Positions 49,026-57,549 of a stretch of 64,000 nt of DNA are shown one piece after another. Position numbers and translations under genes: made by a program. The DNA is taken from assembly GCA_963819755.1 (NCBI GenBank), contig CAWFXB010000002.1:1426001-1490000 (forward strand). The letters run 5' to 3'. The stretch's first letter is position 1; each line of letters starts with the position of its first letter. This stretch comes from VRUE01 sp963819755 (lineage in GTDB: Bacteria; Actinomycetota; Thermoleophilia; Solirubrobacterales; 70-9). Under the pieces are notes generated by a model. That model did no database searches. It worked only from the letters and a program-made list of their open reading frames with translations, and was not told where the DNA came from.

Positions 49026-49382
49026 ATGGCCGATGACACCTTCACTTGCCCTCGCCGAGCAGAGGGGCCGCGCTATGACGTGGACGGCGAGGATACCTGG
49101 TCCACGAAGGGCACCTGCTCCTACTGCGGCTCCATCTCGCCCGCTGCACTCTTCGAGGCGATCGAGGCGGACCATGAGATCGGCCCGACTGACAAGAATT
49201 ACAAGGTCTACGTCAAGGGCGACGGCCATCACAAATTCTATTTCCAGCATCTGAGCGAAGCCGAGAAGCTGGAATTCCTTGACCTGCTGAACCAAGGCAA
49301 GATCCGCATCGGCTCTCCGGGCCACTTCTACGTACTGCCGTTCTTCGCGGTTCGAGCCAGCGACGAGAAGACCGAGGACTGA
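49026..49382 (+). CDS. Phage protein with zinc-ribbon N-terminus
   Basis: Protein of 118 aa from ATG 49026, selected for the AAAGGAAG site; the frame is open further upstream across the leader. FTCPRRAEG and GTCSYCGSISP give Cys pairs, followed by a compact domain (YKVYVKGDGHHKFYFQHL, GSPGHFYVLPFFAV). I recall similar short proteins in actinophages but no function. First of a same-strand run through to the terminase. Confidence 0.55.
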   Translation: MADDTFTCPRRAEGPRYDVDGEDTWSTKGTCSYCGSISPAALFEAIEADHEIGPTDKNYKVYVKGDGHHKFYFQHLSEAEKLEFLDLLNQGKIRIGSPGHFYVLPFFAVRASDEKTED

Positions 49383-49388
49383 AGTGCC

Positions 49389-49658
49389 ATGTCCGTCATC
49401 CAGCTCCGCCCACCCAAAGAGCGCAAGCCAGCGCCAACCCATCGCGAGGTCACCCCAGTCCGCACCTGCAAGTCCTGCGGCGCCTACCTCCGCTCCTACG
49501 GGAACAACGACTACTGCGATCCCTGCGTGACCCCGGAGTCTGAGCTGGATGAGGCAGAGGTCTTCAAGCGCATCGCCGCGATGCCAGATCCGCGTCAGCG
49601 CCGGCGGGCCTTCGAAGCCTTCAGCGAGCTGCATCAGCGAAGTGCGGCTGGGCTTTAA
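49389..49658 (+). CDS. Small zinc-ribbon phage protein
   Basis: Protein of 89 aa. Residues 27-47: CKSCGAYLRSYGNNDYCDPC, a complete four-Cys ribbon, then an acidic-to-basic helical tail (DEAEVFKRIAAMPDPRQRRRAFEAF). Six bases after the previous stop. Function unknown. Confidence 0.6.
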   Translation: MSVIQLRPPKERKPAPTHREVTPVRTCKSCGAYLRSYGNNDYCDPCVTPESELDEAEVFKRIAAMPDPRQRRRAFEAFSELHQRSAAGL

Positions 49659-49676
49659 GTTGTTCTTGGAGGCGGT

Positions 49677-50087
49677 GTGAAGAAGCGCGACCGCAAGGCA
49701 CTCGGACGCTACATCCGCCAGATCGCAGATCAGATGGGGTTGCGCGACTGGAACCTCCATCTGCTCGGCGAACTGGCTGACAATGATTGCAACGCTCAAG
49801 TCCGGATCATCTACGGCCGCAAACGCGCATCGATACGCGTTTGTGAGGGCTTCAGAGATTTCGAGCCAGAGCGCATACGGCACTCGGTAGTCCATGAGTT
49901 GATCCACTGCCACACGGCGGCGATGGACAACATGATCGAGCACGATCTCGATGAGCACCTCGGTATTCCGACCGCCGCGATCTTCCACACTGGGTATCGG
50001 CGTCATGCCGAGTATGCAGTCGATGGACTTGCCGACGCCCTCTCCCCGCACATGCCGCTCATCGAGTGGCCGAAGCGCAAGGACTGA
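49677..50087 (+). CDS. Phage metallopeptidase-like (HExxH) protein
   Basis: Protein of 136 aa from a GTG with GGAGG upstream. The motif VVHELIHCHTAAMDN contains HExxH plus a third His, and ARVRIIYGRKR-like strands precede it, similar to SprT-type or phage-encoded metalloprotease folds. A downstream Glu (IEHDLDEH) could complete zinc binding. No signal peptide, so acts in the cytoplasm. The proteolytic role is inferred. Confidence 0.65.
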   Translation: MKKRDRKALGRYIRQIADQMGLRDWNLHLLGELADNDCNAQVRIIYGRKRASIRVCEGFRDFEPERIRHSVVHELIHCHTAAMDNMIEHDLDEHLGIPTAAIFHTGYRRHAEYAVDGLADALSPHMPLIEWPKRKD

Positions 50088-50090
50088 GCT

Positions 50091-50429
50091 TTGGGCCGTC
50101 CACGCAAGGTCTGCCGCGAGCCTGATTGCCCCCATCTTCGCCCCTGTCCCATCGACGGCCATGAGCCCAAGGCATGGGAAGGGAGTAGCAGACGGAAGAC
50201 GCTACCGCCAGGCTGGGAGAAGCTGAGACGGCAGATCATCCTGCGCGACCCGATCTGCACCGAGTGCCATAACGCGCTCTCGACTGAAGCCCACCACAAG
50301 GGTGATCCGGATGATCATCGACCCGCGATGCTGGCGGGGATCTGCAAGCGCTGCCATGGGCCGATCAGTTCACGGCAGGGGAGCGCAGCACGCAATCGCG
50401 CCGCAGGGCGCTCAACGGAAGGAACGTAA
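50091..50429 (+). CDS. HNH endonuclease-like protein
   Basis: Protein of 112 aa from a TTG. ILRDPICTECHNALSTEAHHKGDPDDHRPAMLAGICKRCH has the two zinc Cys pairs and the HH/N/H arrangement of small phage HNH nucleases. Standing just before the terminase genes, it matches the HNH proteins that assist terminase in many cos-type siphoviruses. The last 10 codons overlap one of the GCAN hairpins. Confidence 0.8.
   Translation: MGRPRKVCREPDCPHLRPCPIDGHEPKAWEGSSRRKTLPPGWEKLRRQIILRDPICTECHNALSTEAHHKGDPDDHRPAMLAGICKRCHGPISSRQGSAARNRAAGRSTEGT
50398..50411. repeat. GCAN-loop hairpin family (first copy)
   Basis: GCGCC-GCAG-GGCGC, just before the SD of the gene at 50429. It is one of nine similar hairpins with core CCGCANGG: 50398-50411, 55329-55344, 55357-55368, 56480-56493, 56510-56525, 63014-63027, 63039-63054, 63718-63731 and 63745-63760. 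Stem lengths are 4-6 bp with compensating changes and the loop is always GCA plus one base. All lie upstream of late gene starts. Confidence 0.7.
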
Positions 50430-50620
50430 TGGACGCTGAGGGGCCGGATGCTGCTTGGCGCTTCACCCCGCCTTCAGACACGGCAGTCCGCCAGCTTGAG
50501 GCGCTGGCTGTGCTGGCCGAGAGTCTGCCCGGCTTCAATGGCATGGAGCGGTACCGCCTCGAAGTTTCTGTTGCCGACGGCGTCGACTTCATCGTTCACC
50601 CGCCCGTCGCCTTCGACTGA
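50429..50620 (+). CDS. Small phage protein, unknown
   Basis: Protein of 63 aa; its ATG overlaps the previous TAA by one base and GGAAGGA precedes it. Sequence DTAVRQLEALAVLAESLPGF suggests a helix followed by two strands (YRLEVSVADGVDFIVHPP). No family known to me. Confidence 0.5.
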   Translation: MDAEGPDAAWRFTPPSDTAVRQLEALAVLAESLPGFNGMERYRLEVSVADGVDFIVHPPVAFD

Positions 50621-50621
50621 A

Positions 50622-50639
50622 CACCCCCCCTGGGGGGTG
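50622..50639. terminator. 8-bp perfect hairpin after 50620
   Basis: CACCCCCC (50622-50629) pairs with GGGGGGTG (50632-50639), immediately after the stop codon. No T-tract. A second short hairpin, GACCGG/CCGGTC, lies at about 50669-50689. Together they separate the early run from the terminase genes. Confidence 0.5.
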
Positions 50640-50759
50640 ACCCCCGACCGTCGCGCGCTCAAGGACCGGAGAGCACTGCCGGTCGCAATGCCTACGGGTT
50701 ACTGAACACCGCAGCCCCGCCTGCAGAGGCCGACCTGCCCTTTGCACAGAGGAGATCAA

Positions 50760-51294
50760 ATGCCACCGGGACCTGCTCCCAATAAGAAAAAGCGGCGCGC
50801 GAACGCGCCTACCATCCCAACTACGGAACTCGATGCCGCTGGCCGAAAAGGCCTGGCCGCCCAAAGCCCCAGAGGGTTACAAGCTGGGGAAAGTCGGCTT
50901 CAGTTGGTGGAAATGGGCTTGGGGCACGCCGCAGGCGATGGCCTGGGATCGCGGCGCGCTTTATGTGGTCGCCAGACGCGCTCAGCTTGAGGACGATCTC
51001 GATGCGCTCGACCTGAACGATGACCTTGAATTGCGTGACCTTCTCGCAGGCGCCGACGAAGAGGCGATCGAACGGGTCGTCTATGCGTTGGACACGCTGA
51101 AGCGCGCGGCGTCGGGCAAGCTCGCGATCGAGAAAGAGATGCGCGAGCTCGACAAAGTCCTTGGGCTGACGCCGAAGGCGATGGTTGAGCTGCGCTGGGA
51201 GATTGTTGATGGCAGCACGAAGGCCGAGTCGGCACCACCCGCAGTGCCGAAGAAATCGGCCAGCCGTAAAGCGCGGCTAGCCCTCGTCAGCTAA
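50760..51294 (+). CDS. terS: Terminase small subunit, reading frame interrupted
   Basis: ATG 50760 has AGAGGAG 7 bases upstream and encodes PPGPAPNKKKRRANAPTIPT..., the typical basic N-terminus of small terminases, but this frame ends at 50990. The remaining homology, WPPKAPEGYKLGKVGFSWWKWAWGTPQAMAW and ELRDLLAGADEEAIERVVYAL, is in the +1 frame (50833-51294). The switch point is near CGAAAAGGC (50852-50860); loss of one A would restore a single protein of about 177 aa. Possibilities: programmed +1 frameshift, inactivating mutation or sequence error. It recognises the packaging site and precedes terL by 6 bp. Confidence 0.7.
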
Positions 51295-51300
51295 CAGTCG

Positions 51301-53118
51301 ATGACCCTCCCGGCATGGGATGGCTTCCCGACTCTCGGGTTCCAGGTCATCGACTGGATCGAAGCCTTCCTCCCTCATGGCCCTGGCGATGTCCAAGGAG
51401 ATGCATGGGAGATCGACGATGAGATCGCCCTCTTCGTCTGCTGGGCCTACCGCGTCTACCCGCAGGGCCATAAGCGGGCTGGCCGGCGCATGGTGCAGCG
51501 CGCGATCCTCTCCCGGCCGAAGGGGCGTGCCAAGTCGGAGATCGCCGGTGGCCTTGATTGCGCCGAGGCGCTTGGCCCGGTGCGCTGCGATGGCTTTGAT
51601 GCCAGCGGCGAACCTGTGGGGGTCCCGGTCCGCTACCCCTTCATCCGCTGCATGGCGACGGAGGAGGACCAGTCGGGGAATACCTACGACAACGTCCGCT
51701 ACATGCTCGAAGAGGGCGCGGTCGCCAACGAGTATGCGATCGACGTCGGCCTCACCCGGACCTTCATCAAGGAGCCGGGCGGAGGGGAGATTGTCCCGTC
51801 AACCTCGGGTGACGCCTCGAAGGACGGCGGCAAAGAGTCGAAAGCCACCGCAGATGAGACGCACCTCTATGTGCTGCCGAAGCTGCGGCAAATGTACGGG
51901 ACGGTGGCTCGCAATACCGGCAAGCGCAAAGAAGCCGAACCGTGGATCCTCGACACGACGACGGCCTGGCAGCCAGGCGAGCGCTCAATAGCTGAGCAGG
52001 CGGCCGAACGCTATGCGCATCTTCCCGTAGAGCAGGCGGTCGAGAAATTCGGCGTCCTCTATGACCACCGACAGGGACCGGAGCCCAAACGCTTCGGGGA
52101 CAACCGCTCGCTGATCAAAGCGATGCGCGAGGCTTATGGGCCAGCAGCTTCGTGGATGGACTTCGAGCGGATCGTTCGGGTCATCCGCGATGCCGAAGAT
52201 CCCGAAGACACTGCCTACCGCTACTTCCTGAATCGTCCTCGAGCGGGGGCATCACACTGGGTTCTGCCGACCGAGATCAAGGCGGTGCTCGGAACGGTTG
52301 AATGGAAGCGCGGTGATCCGGTCTGCCTCGGCTTCGACGGTTCAGAGAATGATGACCACACGCTGCTGAAAGCCTGCACCGAGGGCGGTGATCTCTTCAC
52401 GATCGGAGCCTGGACGCCGAAGGGCGATGACCTAGGTTGGCGCTCAGAGGTGGTCGAAGCCGTCGACTGGACCTTCGAGACTTTCGATGTCGTGCGCTTC
52501 TACGGGGATCCGGCCTGGTGGAACGAGGAGATGGGCAAATGGGCGGCCAAGTACGGTTCCCCGCCAGTCTCGGAGTTCTGGACCGGCGGTCGATCAGAGG
52601 GCAAGATGGCGATTGCCACGGGTGCGCTGCGGGTGGAGATCAAGCACGGCGGCGAGGGGTTCACGATCGACCCGGTCCCGATCAGGACCGAGGAGATCAA
52701 GGTCGACGCCTCGGGCAAACCTTCGCCGGGCGGAACGACGTTGGTGCAGTGGCACTACGAAAACGCCCGCACCCGCAAGATCCGCGTCAAAAAAGACGAG
52801 GACACCGAGACCCAGGACGCGATCTTGGTCCGCAAGGAGCGGAAGGGCTCGAACCTGAAGATCGATGCGGTCCCGGCGGATGTGCTGGCGAAGCGGGCGC
52901 GTGACGATGCTCTGAAACTCGGTGAATTCGAGGACCGCAAGAAGAACTATGGCCACGCGTCTTTCCAGGACGGAGGCGCGAAGAAGCCCAAGAAGACTCC
53001 GAGGTCCGACTACCTCCCGTGCCGGAACTGCGGGAAGCCGATCCACCCGAAATTGCACAAGCCCGAGGCGCCGGAGAAGGGCCTGTGTCTCAAATGTCGG
53101 CTCTCCGAAGGGAGGTGA
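51301..53118 (+). CDS. terL: Terminase large subunit
   Basis: Protein of 605 aa, ATPase and nuclease of the DNA packaging motor. Walker A-like SRPKGRAKSE at residues 71-80, Walker B/catalytic ATADETHLY at 182-190, and nuclease-domain Asp in CLGFDGSENDDHTLL (D346) with later GDPAWWNEE acidic residues. The C-terminus carries a zinc ribbon (CRNC at about 576 and CLKC near the end), which is less usual. Complete and in frame, so packaging function is plausible if the small subunit is made. Confidence 0.92.
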   Translation: MTLPAWDGFPTLGFQVIDWIEAFLPHGPGDVQGDAWEIDDEIALFVCWAYRVYPQGHKRAGRRMVQRAILSRPKGRAKSEIAGGLDCAEALGPVRCDGFDASGEPVGVPVRYPFIRCMATEEDQSGNTYDNVRYMLEEGAVANEYAIDVGLTRTFIKEPGGGEIVPSTSGDASKDGGKESKATADETHLYVLPKLRQMYGTVARNTGKRKEAEPWILDTTTAWQPGERSIAEQAAERYAHLPVEQAVEKFGVLYDHRQGPEPKRFGDNRSLIKAMREAYGPAASWMDFERIVRVIRDAEDPEDTAYRYFLNRPRAGASHWVLPTEIKAVLGTVEWKRGDPVCLGFDGSENDDHTLLKACTEGGDLFTIGAWTPKGDDLGWRSEVVEAVDWTFETFDVVRFYGDPAWWNEEMGKWAAKYGSPPVSEFWTGGRSEGKMAIATGALRVEIKHGGEGFTIDPVPIRTEEIKVDASGKPSPGGTTLVQWHYENARTRKIRVKKDEDTETQDAILVRKERKGSNLKIDAVPADVLAKRARDDALKLGEFEDRKKNYGHASFQDGGAKKPKKTPRSDYLPCRNCGKPIHPKLHKPEAPEKGLCLKCRLSEGR

Positions 53119-53121
53119 GCG

Positions 53122-54543
53122 GTGCCGGTCCCAATTCCGAACGACATCAAGAAGCAGATGGAAAAGCTGCTCACCGAACTGGACCGACGCAACACCCGCG
53201 CTCGGCTTCACGAGCTGTACTTGGATGGCATCCCGCCCTTCCCGCAGGCAATCAAAAAAGCGAAGGTAACCAAGGCCTACCGGAACTTGATGCCGGTGGC
53301 CTCAGCCCCCTGGGCCTCCCTTATCGTTGATTCGACGCTCGACCGTTTGGAGATCTCCGGTATCGAATCCGGCGACAAGGACACCGACAAGATCGTCTGG
53401 GGGGCTTGGCAGGACAACCAGATGGATGCCGAGTCAAAGCTCGGTAACAGCAGCGCATTGATCAACGGGCGAGCGTTCGCGACGGTCTGGCGCCCCCCGG
53501 GAAGTGCCGGTCCCGAGGTCTCGCTCGACGATGCCAGCACGATGATCGTTCAGTACGCGGAGGGATCCCGTTGTAGGCGCACGGCGGCCTTGCGACGCTG
53601 GAAGGGCGAAGACGAAAAGACCTATGTGACGCTCTACCGAGCCGATGGCATCTACAAGTTCGTTGAAGCTGGCGAGGGCGAAGGTCGCGCGCCCGGCCGA
53701 GCCAAAGCAGGCGGTGCCTGGTGGGAAGCGCGGGAAGAAGATGGCGAATGGCCATTGGGGAATCCATGGGGCGTTGTTCCGGTTGTGGAGATCGCCATCA
53801 ACCGACGCCTCAAGCCAGGGTGCTTCCCATATGCCCGCGGTGAGTACGAGCACTGTCTCGGCCTGATCGATCGCATCAACCTCCTGACCTTCCTTGGTCT
53901 GGTTGTTGCCTTCTGGATGGGCTTCCCTCTTCGCGGCGTTATCGGCGAACGCATCCTGCACGATGACGATGGCGAACCGATTGCCCCCTTCGATGCCTTT
54001 GCTTCCGGACTGGCACAGCTCGAGGACCCCCAAGCCAAGACCTTTGAATACAAGGCGGCCGACCGCAACAACCTCTCGATCTTCCCCGAGCTTGACCAGC
54101 TCTCGACGATCACCAAGACCCCGCGTCACTACTTCCCGATGGAAAACGGAATGACGAATCTGGCCGCCGATGCGATCCGGGCATCCGAGGGCTCTCTGCA
54201 CGCCAAGGTCACCAACTACAAGGCGACGACGGGCGAGGGCTGGGAGGACGTTCTCCGCCTCTGCGGGCTGATGTCTGACGAGGAGGTCGAACTCTCTCCG
54301 AGAGCCGAGCTGAAGTGGCTCGACCATGAATCGCGCTCGGTAGCTGAGGCCGCCGATGCCGCGACGAAGCTCTCCTCGGTCGGCCTGCCCTGGCAGATCA
54401 TCGCGCAGCGCTATCTCAACTTCACCCAAGAGGAGGTCGTCAAGGCCGAAGCGCTGATGGCGAGTTCGGCGCTGACGAAACTCATCGCCGAGGCTGAAAA
54501 ACCACCTGAGCGCCCACCAGTTCCCGCGCCGGTCCCTGCCTGA
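53122..54543 (+). CDS. Portal protein (SPP1 Gp6-like)
   Basis: Protein of 473 aa from a GTG with GGGAGGTGAG upstream. Gp6-like features: APWASLIVDSTLDRLEISGI near residue 55, ALINGRAFATVW, VEIAINRRLKPG and NLAADAIRASEGSLHAKVTN before the helical stem. Portal dodecamers form the DNA entry vertex. Placed directly after terL, as expected. Overlaps the next start by one base (TGATG). Confidence 0.88.
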   Translation: MPVPIPNDIKKQMEKLLTELDRRNTRARLHELYLDGIPPFPQAIKKAKVTKAYRNLMPVASAPWASLIVDSTLDRLEISGIESGDKDTDKIVWGAWQDNQMDAESKLGNSSALINGRAFATVWRPPGSAGPEVSLDDASTMIVQYAEGSRCRRTAALRRWKGEDEKTYVTLYRADGIYKFVEAGEGEGRAPGRAKAGGAWWEAREEDGEWPLGNPWGVVPVVEIAINRRLKPGCFPYARGEYEHCLGLIDRINLLTFLGLVVAFWMGFPLRGVIGERILHDDDGEPIAPFDAFASGLAQLEDPQAKTFEYKAADRNNLSIFPELDQLSTITKTPRHYFPMENGMTNLAADAIRASEGSLHAKVTNYKATTGEGWEDVLRLCGLMSDEEVELSPRAELKWLDHESRSVAEAADAATKLSSVGLPWQIIAQRYLNFTQEEVVKAEALMASSALTKLIAEAEKPPERPPVPAPVPA

Positions 54544-55301
54544 TGGCCTCGGCCCTTGCGCTCGCGCACATCGAGGCCGAGCGCAGGCTTCGAGGGTCGG
54601 TTCGGCAAGAGGTCACTCGGATCTGGAATGGACTGCCGGGCCATGATCGAGTAAACCTCGATCAGTGGCTCTCGGAAGTCGTGCCGATGGTTGAAACGGC
54701 GCAGCGCTCGTCGGTCTCCCTCACTCACGCCTACCTTTCCCGCGCGCTTGATCGGCCGGTCGCCGGAGTTAGCCCCGAAGAACTGATCGGCGCCGCTGCT
54801 CGCAATGGCACTCCACCCGATCAGGTCTATGGGCGCCCCTTCGTGACCCTCTGGAGCGAGCTTGGCGAAGGAACAGATTGGGCAGATGCCGCGAAGACCG
54901 CGCTCGACCGAGCGACCGGCATGGCCGCAACCGATGTCCAGCTCAGCATGCGAGACACGCTAAAGGCGGTCGGCGAAACAGAATCCTTCTATGGCTACCA
55001 GCGTGTTGCGGATGCCGGTGCCTGCAACTTTTGCTTGGAAGTCGACGGGGCCTATCTGGCCTCTGGCGAAGCGATGCCGTTGCATTCCGGCTGTGGCTGC
55101 TCTGTCGAACCGATGGAAGAGGTTCATCGTAGCGCGGTGAAGCTCCCCGACGGAACGGTGGTCCGCGATTACCAATACGGGCCGCTCAAACCCTTCCCGA
55201 TCCCCGATGGTGTGGCGATTGCTCAGCACGGCGAGCTTGGCCCCGTCCTCGTTGACCCGAATCAGCACTTCATGGATGAGGCCGAAGCGCTAGCGCGCTG
55301 A
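54543..55301 (+). CDS. MuF-like minor head protein
   Basis: Protein of 252 aa. N-terminal half helical; the central motif VADAGACNFCLEVDGAYLASGEAMPLHSGCGCSVEP is the Cys/His core seen in MuF-like head morphogenesis proteins between portal and scaffold. It probably attaches to the portal inside the procapsid. No toxin domain at the C-terminus. Confidence 0.72.
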   Translation: MASALALAHIEAERRLRGSVRQEVTRIWNGLPGHDRVNLDQWLSEVVPMVETAQRSSVSLTHAYLSRALDRPVAGVSPEELIGAAARNGTPPDQVYGRPFVTLWSELGEGTDWADAAKTALDRATGMAATDVQLSMRDTLKAVGETESFYGYQRVADAGACNFCLEVDGAYLASGEAMPLHSGCGCSVEPMEEVHRSAVKLPDGTVVRDYQYGPLKPFPIPDGVAIAQHGELGPVLVDPNQHFMDEAEALAR

Positions 55302-55356
55302 AGCTCTCCATCGAACAACAAAACCCCCGACGCCGCATGGCGTCTTACTCCAAGGA

Positions 55357-55368
55357 GGCCGCACGGCC
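55357..55368 (+). promoter_or_regulatory. Hairpin between Shine-Dalgarno and ATG of scaffold gene
   Basis: AAGGAGG at 55352-55358 is followed by GGCC-GCAC-GGCC (55357-55368), a 4-bp stem with GCAC loop whose left arm includes the last bases of the SD, and then directly by the ATG 55369. Another member, GACGCC-GCAT-GGCGTC, is at 55329-55344. Folding would mask the SD or bring it closer to the ATG. Confidence 0.55.
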
Positions 55369-56217
55369 ATGAAGCTCCTCGCGCAGATGCGCTCGCTGTT
55401 CGCTGCTTTGTTCACTCGCTCCTTCGAGGCGACGCTCCCGAACGGGATGCGCATAACCGTCTGGCCTCGCGACCGGGTTGTTCTTCCTGTCATGGCGGGG
55501 GGCGCTGCCGAGGAGAATGAGGGGGAAAAGGAGGAGAAAGAGAAAGAGGTCGACGACGAGGCCAAGAAGGCCGAGGAAGAGAAGGGCAAAAGCGCTGAGC
55601 AAGAGGCCGAAGAAGAGGAAGAGGCCGAGCGAAACAAAGAGCCTGACTGGAAGGCCGAGTCCCGTAAGCACGAGCGCCGGTCGAAGAAGGAAAAGGAAGC
55701 GCGCGAAGAGGTCGAGAAGAAACTCAAAGAGCGCGAAGAGGAAGACAAGACCGAGCAGCAGAAAGCGATCGACAAAGCTCGCGAAGAGGGCAAGAGCGAG
55801 GCGCTGACGGTCGCCGAAAAAGAGCGTCGGAAGGATCGCCTGGAATCCGCCGTCACCCGCGCCGCCGGCAAGAAGATCAAGATCGGCGAGGGCGAGGATG
55901 CGAAGGAAGTCCGCTTCGAAGATCCCGAGGATGCCGAGGTCTTCCTTCAGCGCAAGATCGCGAAGGGGGACCTCGATGACGATGACCTCTTCGATAGCGA
56001 TGGCAAGGTCAAGGCCGATGTCGTCGCCGAGACCCTGAAGGAGATCCTCGAAGAGAAGCCGCGTCTTGCCGAGGACAGTGGCGACGGCTCTGGCGAGAAG
56101 AAAAAAACCGCCAACGGCGGCGCTGACCAAAACAGGGGCGGCGGCTCGGGAGGCGACAAGGAGCTTGAGGAAATGTCGCCCGAGGAACATGAAAAGCGTA
56201 AGGAAAAGAACGGGTGA
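55369..56217 (+). CDS. Scaffolding protein
   Basis: Protein of 282 aa, extremely charged: residues 45-145 are Glu/Lys-rich coiled coil (EENEGEKEEKEKEVDDEAKK, RKHERRSKKEKEAREEVEKK). A small folded C-part (VRFEDPEDAEVFLQRKIAKGDLDDDDLF) follows, then a Gly-rich tail. Charge, coiled coil and position ahead of the coat gene fit a phage scaffold that is lost or cleaved after assembly. Overlaps the next gene by 4 nt (GTGA). Confidence 0.8.
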   Translation: MKLLAQMRSLFAALFTRSFEATLPNGMRITVWPRDRVVLPVMAGGAAEENEGEKEEKEKEVDDEAKKAEEEKGKSAEQEAEEEEEAERNKEPDWKAESRKHERRSKKEKEAREEVEKKLKEREEEDKTEQQKAIDKAREEGKSEALTVAEKERRKDRLESAVTRAAGKKIKIGEGEDAKEVRFEDPEDAEVFLQRKIAKGDLDDDDLFDSDGKVKADVVAETLKEILEEKPRLAEDSGDGSGEKKKTANGGADQNRGGGSGGDKELEEMSPEEHEKRKEKNG

Positions 56218-56474
56218 TCCGAGTCGGCTTCCGCTTCGACCGCCGCGATGCCCCTCTGCTTCGCGGCCTCGCAGCTCGCGTTCGCTCGGGTGAGCTCCTA
56301 AACCATCATGCCGCTGTCTTCGACAACGCCGCCGCTGCGGCCGAGACCGGCGAACCGCTGATCGTGGAATGTGAGGACAAGGCAGAAGCCCTGCTGCTCG
56401 CTGACGGTTACCCCCGGTTCGGGGTGAACCGCCCCACGATCGATGAACTTGCGGGCTTCATAGCCCCGAACTGA
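56214..56474 (+). CDS. Small phage head-region protein
   Basis: Protein of 86 aa from a GTG. RFDRRDAPLLRGLAARVRSGELLNHHAA and PLIVECEDKAEALLLADGYPRFGVNRPT suggest a compact alpha/beta protein. Between scaffold and coat genes one often finds decoration or head-stabilising proteins; nothing identifies it as such. Confidence 0.5.
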   Translation: MIRVGFRFDRRDAPLLRGLAARVRSGELLNHHAAVFDNAAAAAETGEPLIVECEDKAEALLLADGYPRFGVNRPTIDELAGFIAPN

Positions 56475-56540
56475 ATCACGCGCCGCAGGGCGCATCGCTG
56501 TATCCCACCGCTGCCGCAGGGCGGCCTTAACAGTCACCAA

Positions 56541-56566
56541 TCAACCGCCCCTGCGGGGCAGGAGGA
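56541..56566 (+). repeat. Start-associated 26-bp repeat, copy 1 (coat gene)
   Basis: A 26-bp sequence identical to 63069-63094. It contains hairpin GCCCC-TGC-GGGGC (56547-56559) followed immediately by the SD AGGAGGA (56560-56566), 7 bases before the coat ATG. Two further GCAN hairpins lie just upstream (56480-56493 and 56510-56525). Confidence 0.85.
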
Positions 56567-56573
56567 CGCCACC

Positions 56574-57482
56574 ATGGCGAACACGTTTATCACCCCGAAA
56601 CTCATCGCGAGCACGGGGATCGCGACCCTCTACAACACGATCGTTCTGGCCGGGCTTGTCTGGCGGGACTTCGATTCGGACTTCACCGGTAAACAGGGCG
56701 ACACGATCACCGTGCGCAAGCCGGCGATCTTGGAGGCATCGGACTTCGACCAGACGGCTCGAACCACGACCTACCAAGATGCGGTGGAGGACTCGGTCGA
56801 CGTGACCCTGGACCACCTCTCGCACGTGCCGTTCCACGTCACCGACGAGCAGACCACGCTCGAGATCAGTGACTACGAAAAACAGCTCCTCAACCCGGCC
56901 ATGGAAGCCCTCGCCCAGAAGGTCGACGGCGAGCTGGCCGAAGGGCTGGTGGAAACGGCTCAGGGAGAAGCACAGCTTGCATCCAAAGCCCCCGAAGAGA
57001 AAGCGAACTCCGCCTTTCGGGCGGCTCGCGCGATCGAGGGGCGGCAGAAACTGCCGCAGAGCGAGCGTTATGCGGTCGTGTCTCCCGAGGCGGCTTCTGA
57101 TGTTCTCGGCGACCCCCTGATCATCGAGGCACAGCGGTCCGGAACCACCCTGGCTCTCCGTGAGGCAGTGATGGGCCGGCTGCTTGGATTCGAAACGTTC
57201 GAGTCCCAGGTGTTCGGCGACGGCGTCGGAGTCAAGGGCGTCGCGGACGGGGTCGCATTCCACAAAACCGCGATCACGCTGGCCACTCGCCCGCTCAGCA
57301 CGCCGCGGGGCATCGCGGAAGAGAACACCTCGACCCGCGACTACAAAGGGCTGTCCTTGCGCGTGATCTACAGCTACGACCACGACGCGAAGATGGACAA
57401 GGTGACCGTCGACATGCTCTACGGCATCGCGGAAACCCGTCCCGAGGGTGCGGTCGAGCTGGACTTCGGACAGGGCTCCTAA
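56574..57482 (+). CDS. Major capsid (coat) protein, P22-like
   Basis: Protein of 302 aa. N-terminal region NTFITPKLIASTGIATLYNT and WRDFDSDFTGKQGDTITVRKP are characteristic of P22 gene 5-like coat proteins, an HK97-fold family. No protease gene or cleavage motif precedes it, in line with a scaffold-dependent, uncleaved coat. The strong SD and repeated leader suggest high expression. A hairpin follows the stop. Confidence 0.9.
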   Translation: MANTFITPKLIASTGIATLYNTIVLAGLVWRDFDSDFTGKQGDTITVRKPAILEASDFDQTARTTTYQDAVEDSVDVTLDHLSHVPFHVTDEQTTLEISDYEKQLLNPAMEALAQKVDGELAEGLVETAQGEAQLASKAPEEKANSAFRAARAIEGRQKLPQSERYAVVSPEAASDVLGDPLIIEAQRSGTTLALREAVMGRLLGFETFESQVFGDGVGVKGVADGVAFHKTAITLATRPLSTPRGIAEENTSTRDYKGLSLRVIYSYDHDAKMDKVTVDMLYGIAETRPEGAVELDFGQGS

Positions 57483-57490
57483 ATCCCGTT

Positions 57491-57524
57491 GAGGGCCATC
57501 CGGGCTGGCGCTCGGGTGGCCCTC
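57491..57524. terminator. Hairpin after coat gene
   Basis: GAGGGCCATCCG (57491-57502) pairs with CGGGTGGCCCTC (57513-57524), 12 bp with one G-T pair, 10-nt loop. No T-run follows, so it may be a partial terminator or mRNA 3' stabiliser that raises coat mRNA relative to downstream genes. Confidence 0.6.
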
Positions 57525-57549
57525 TCCAGTTCTCTCGAAGGGAGGCCTG

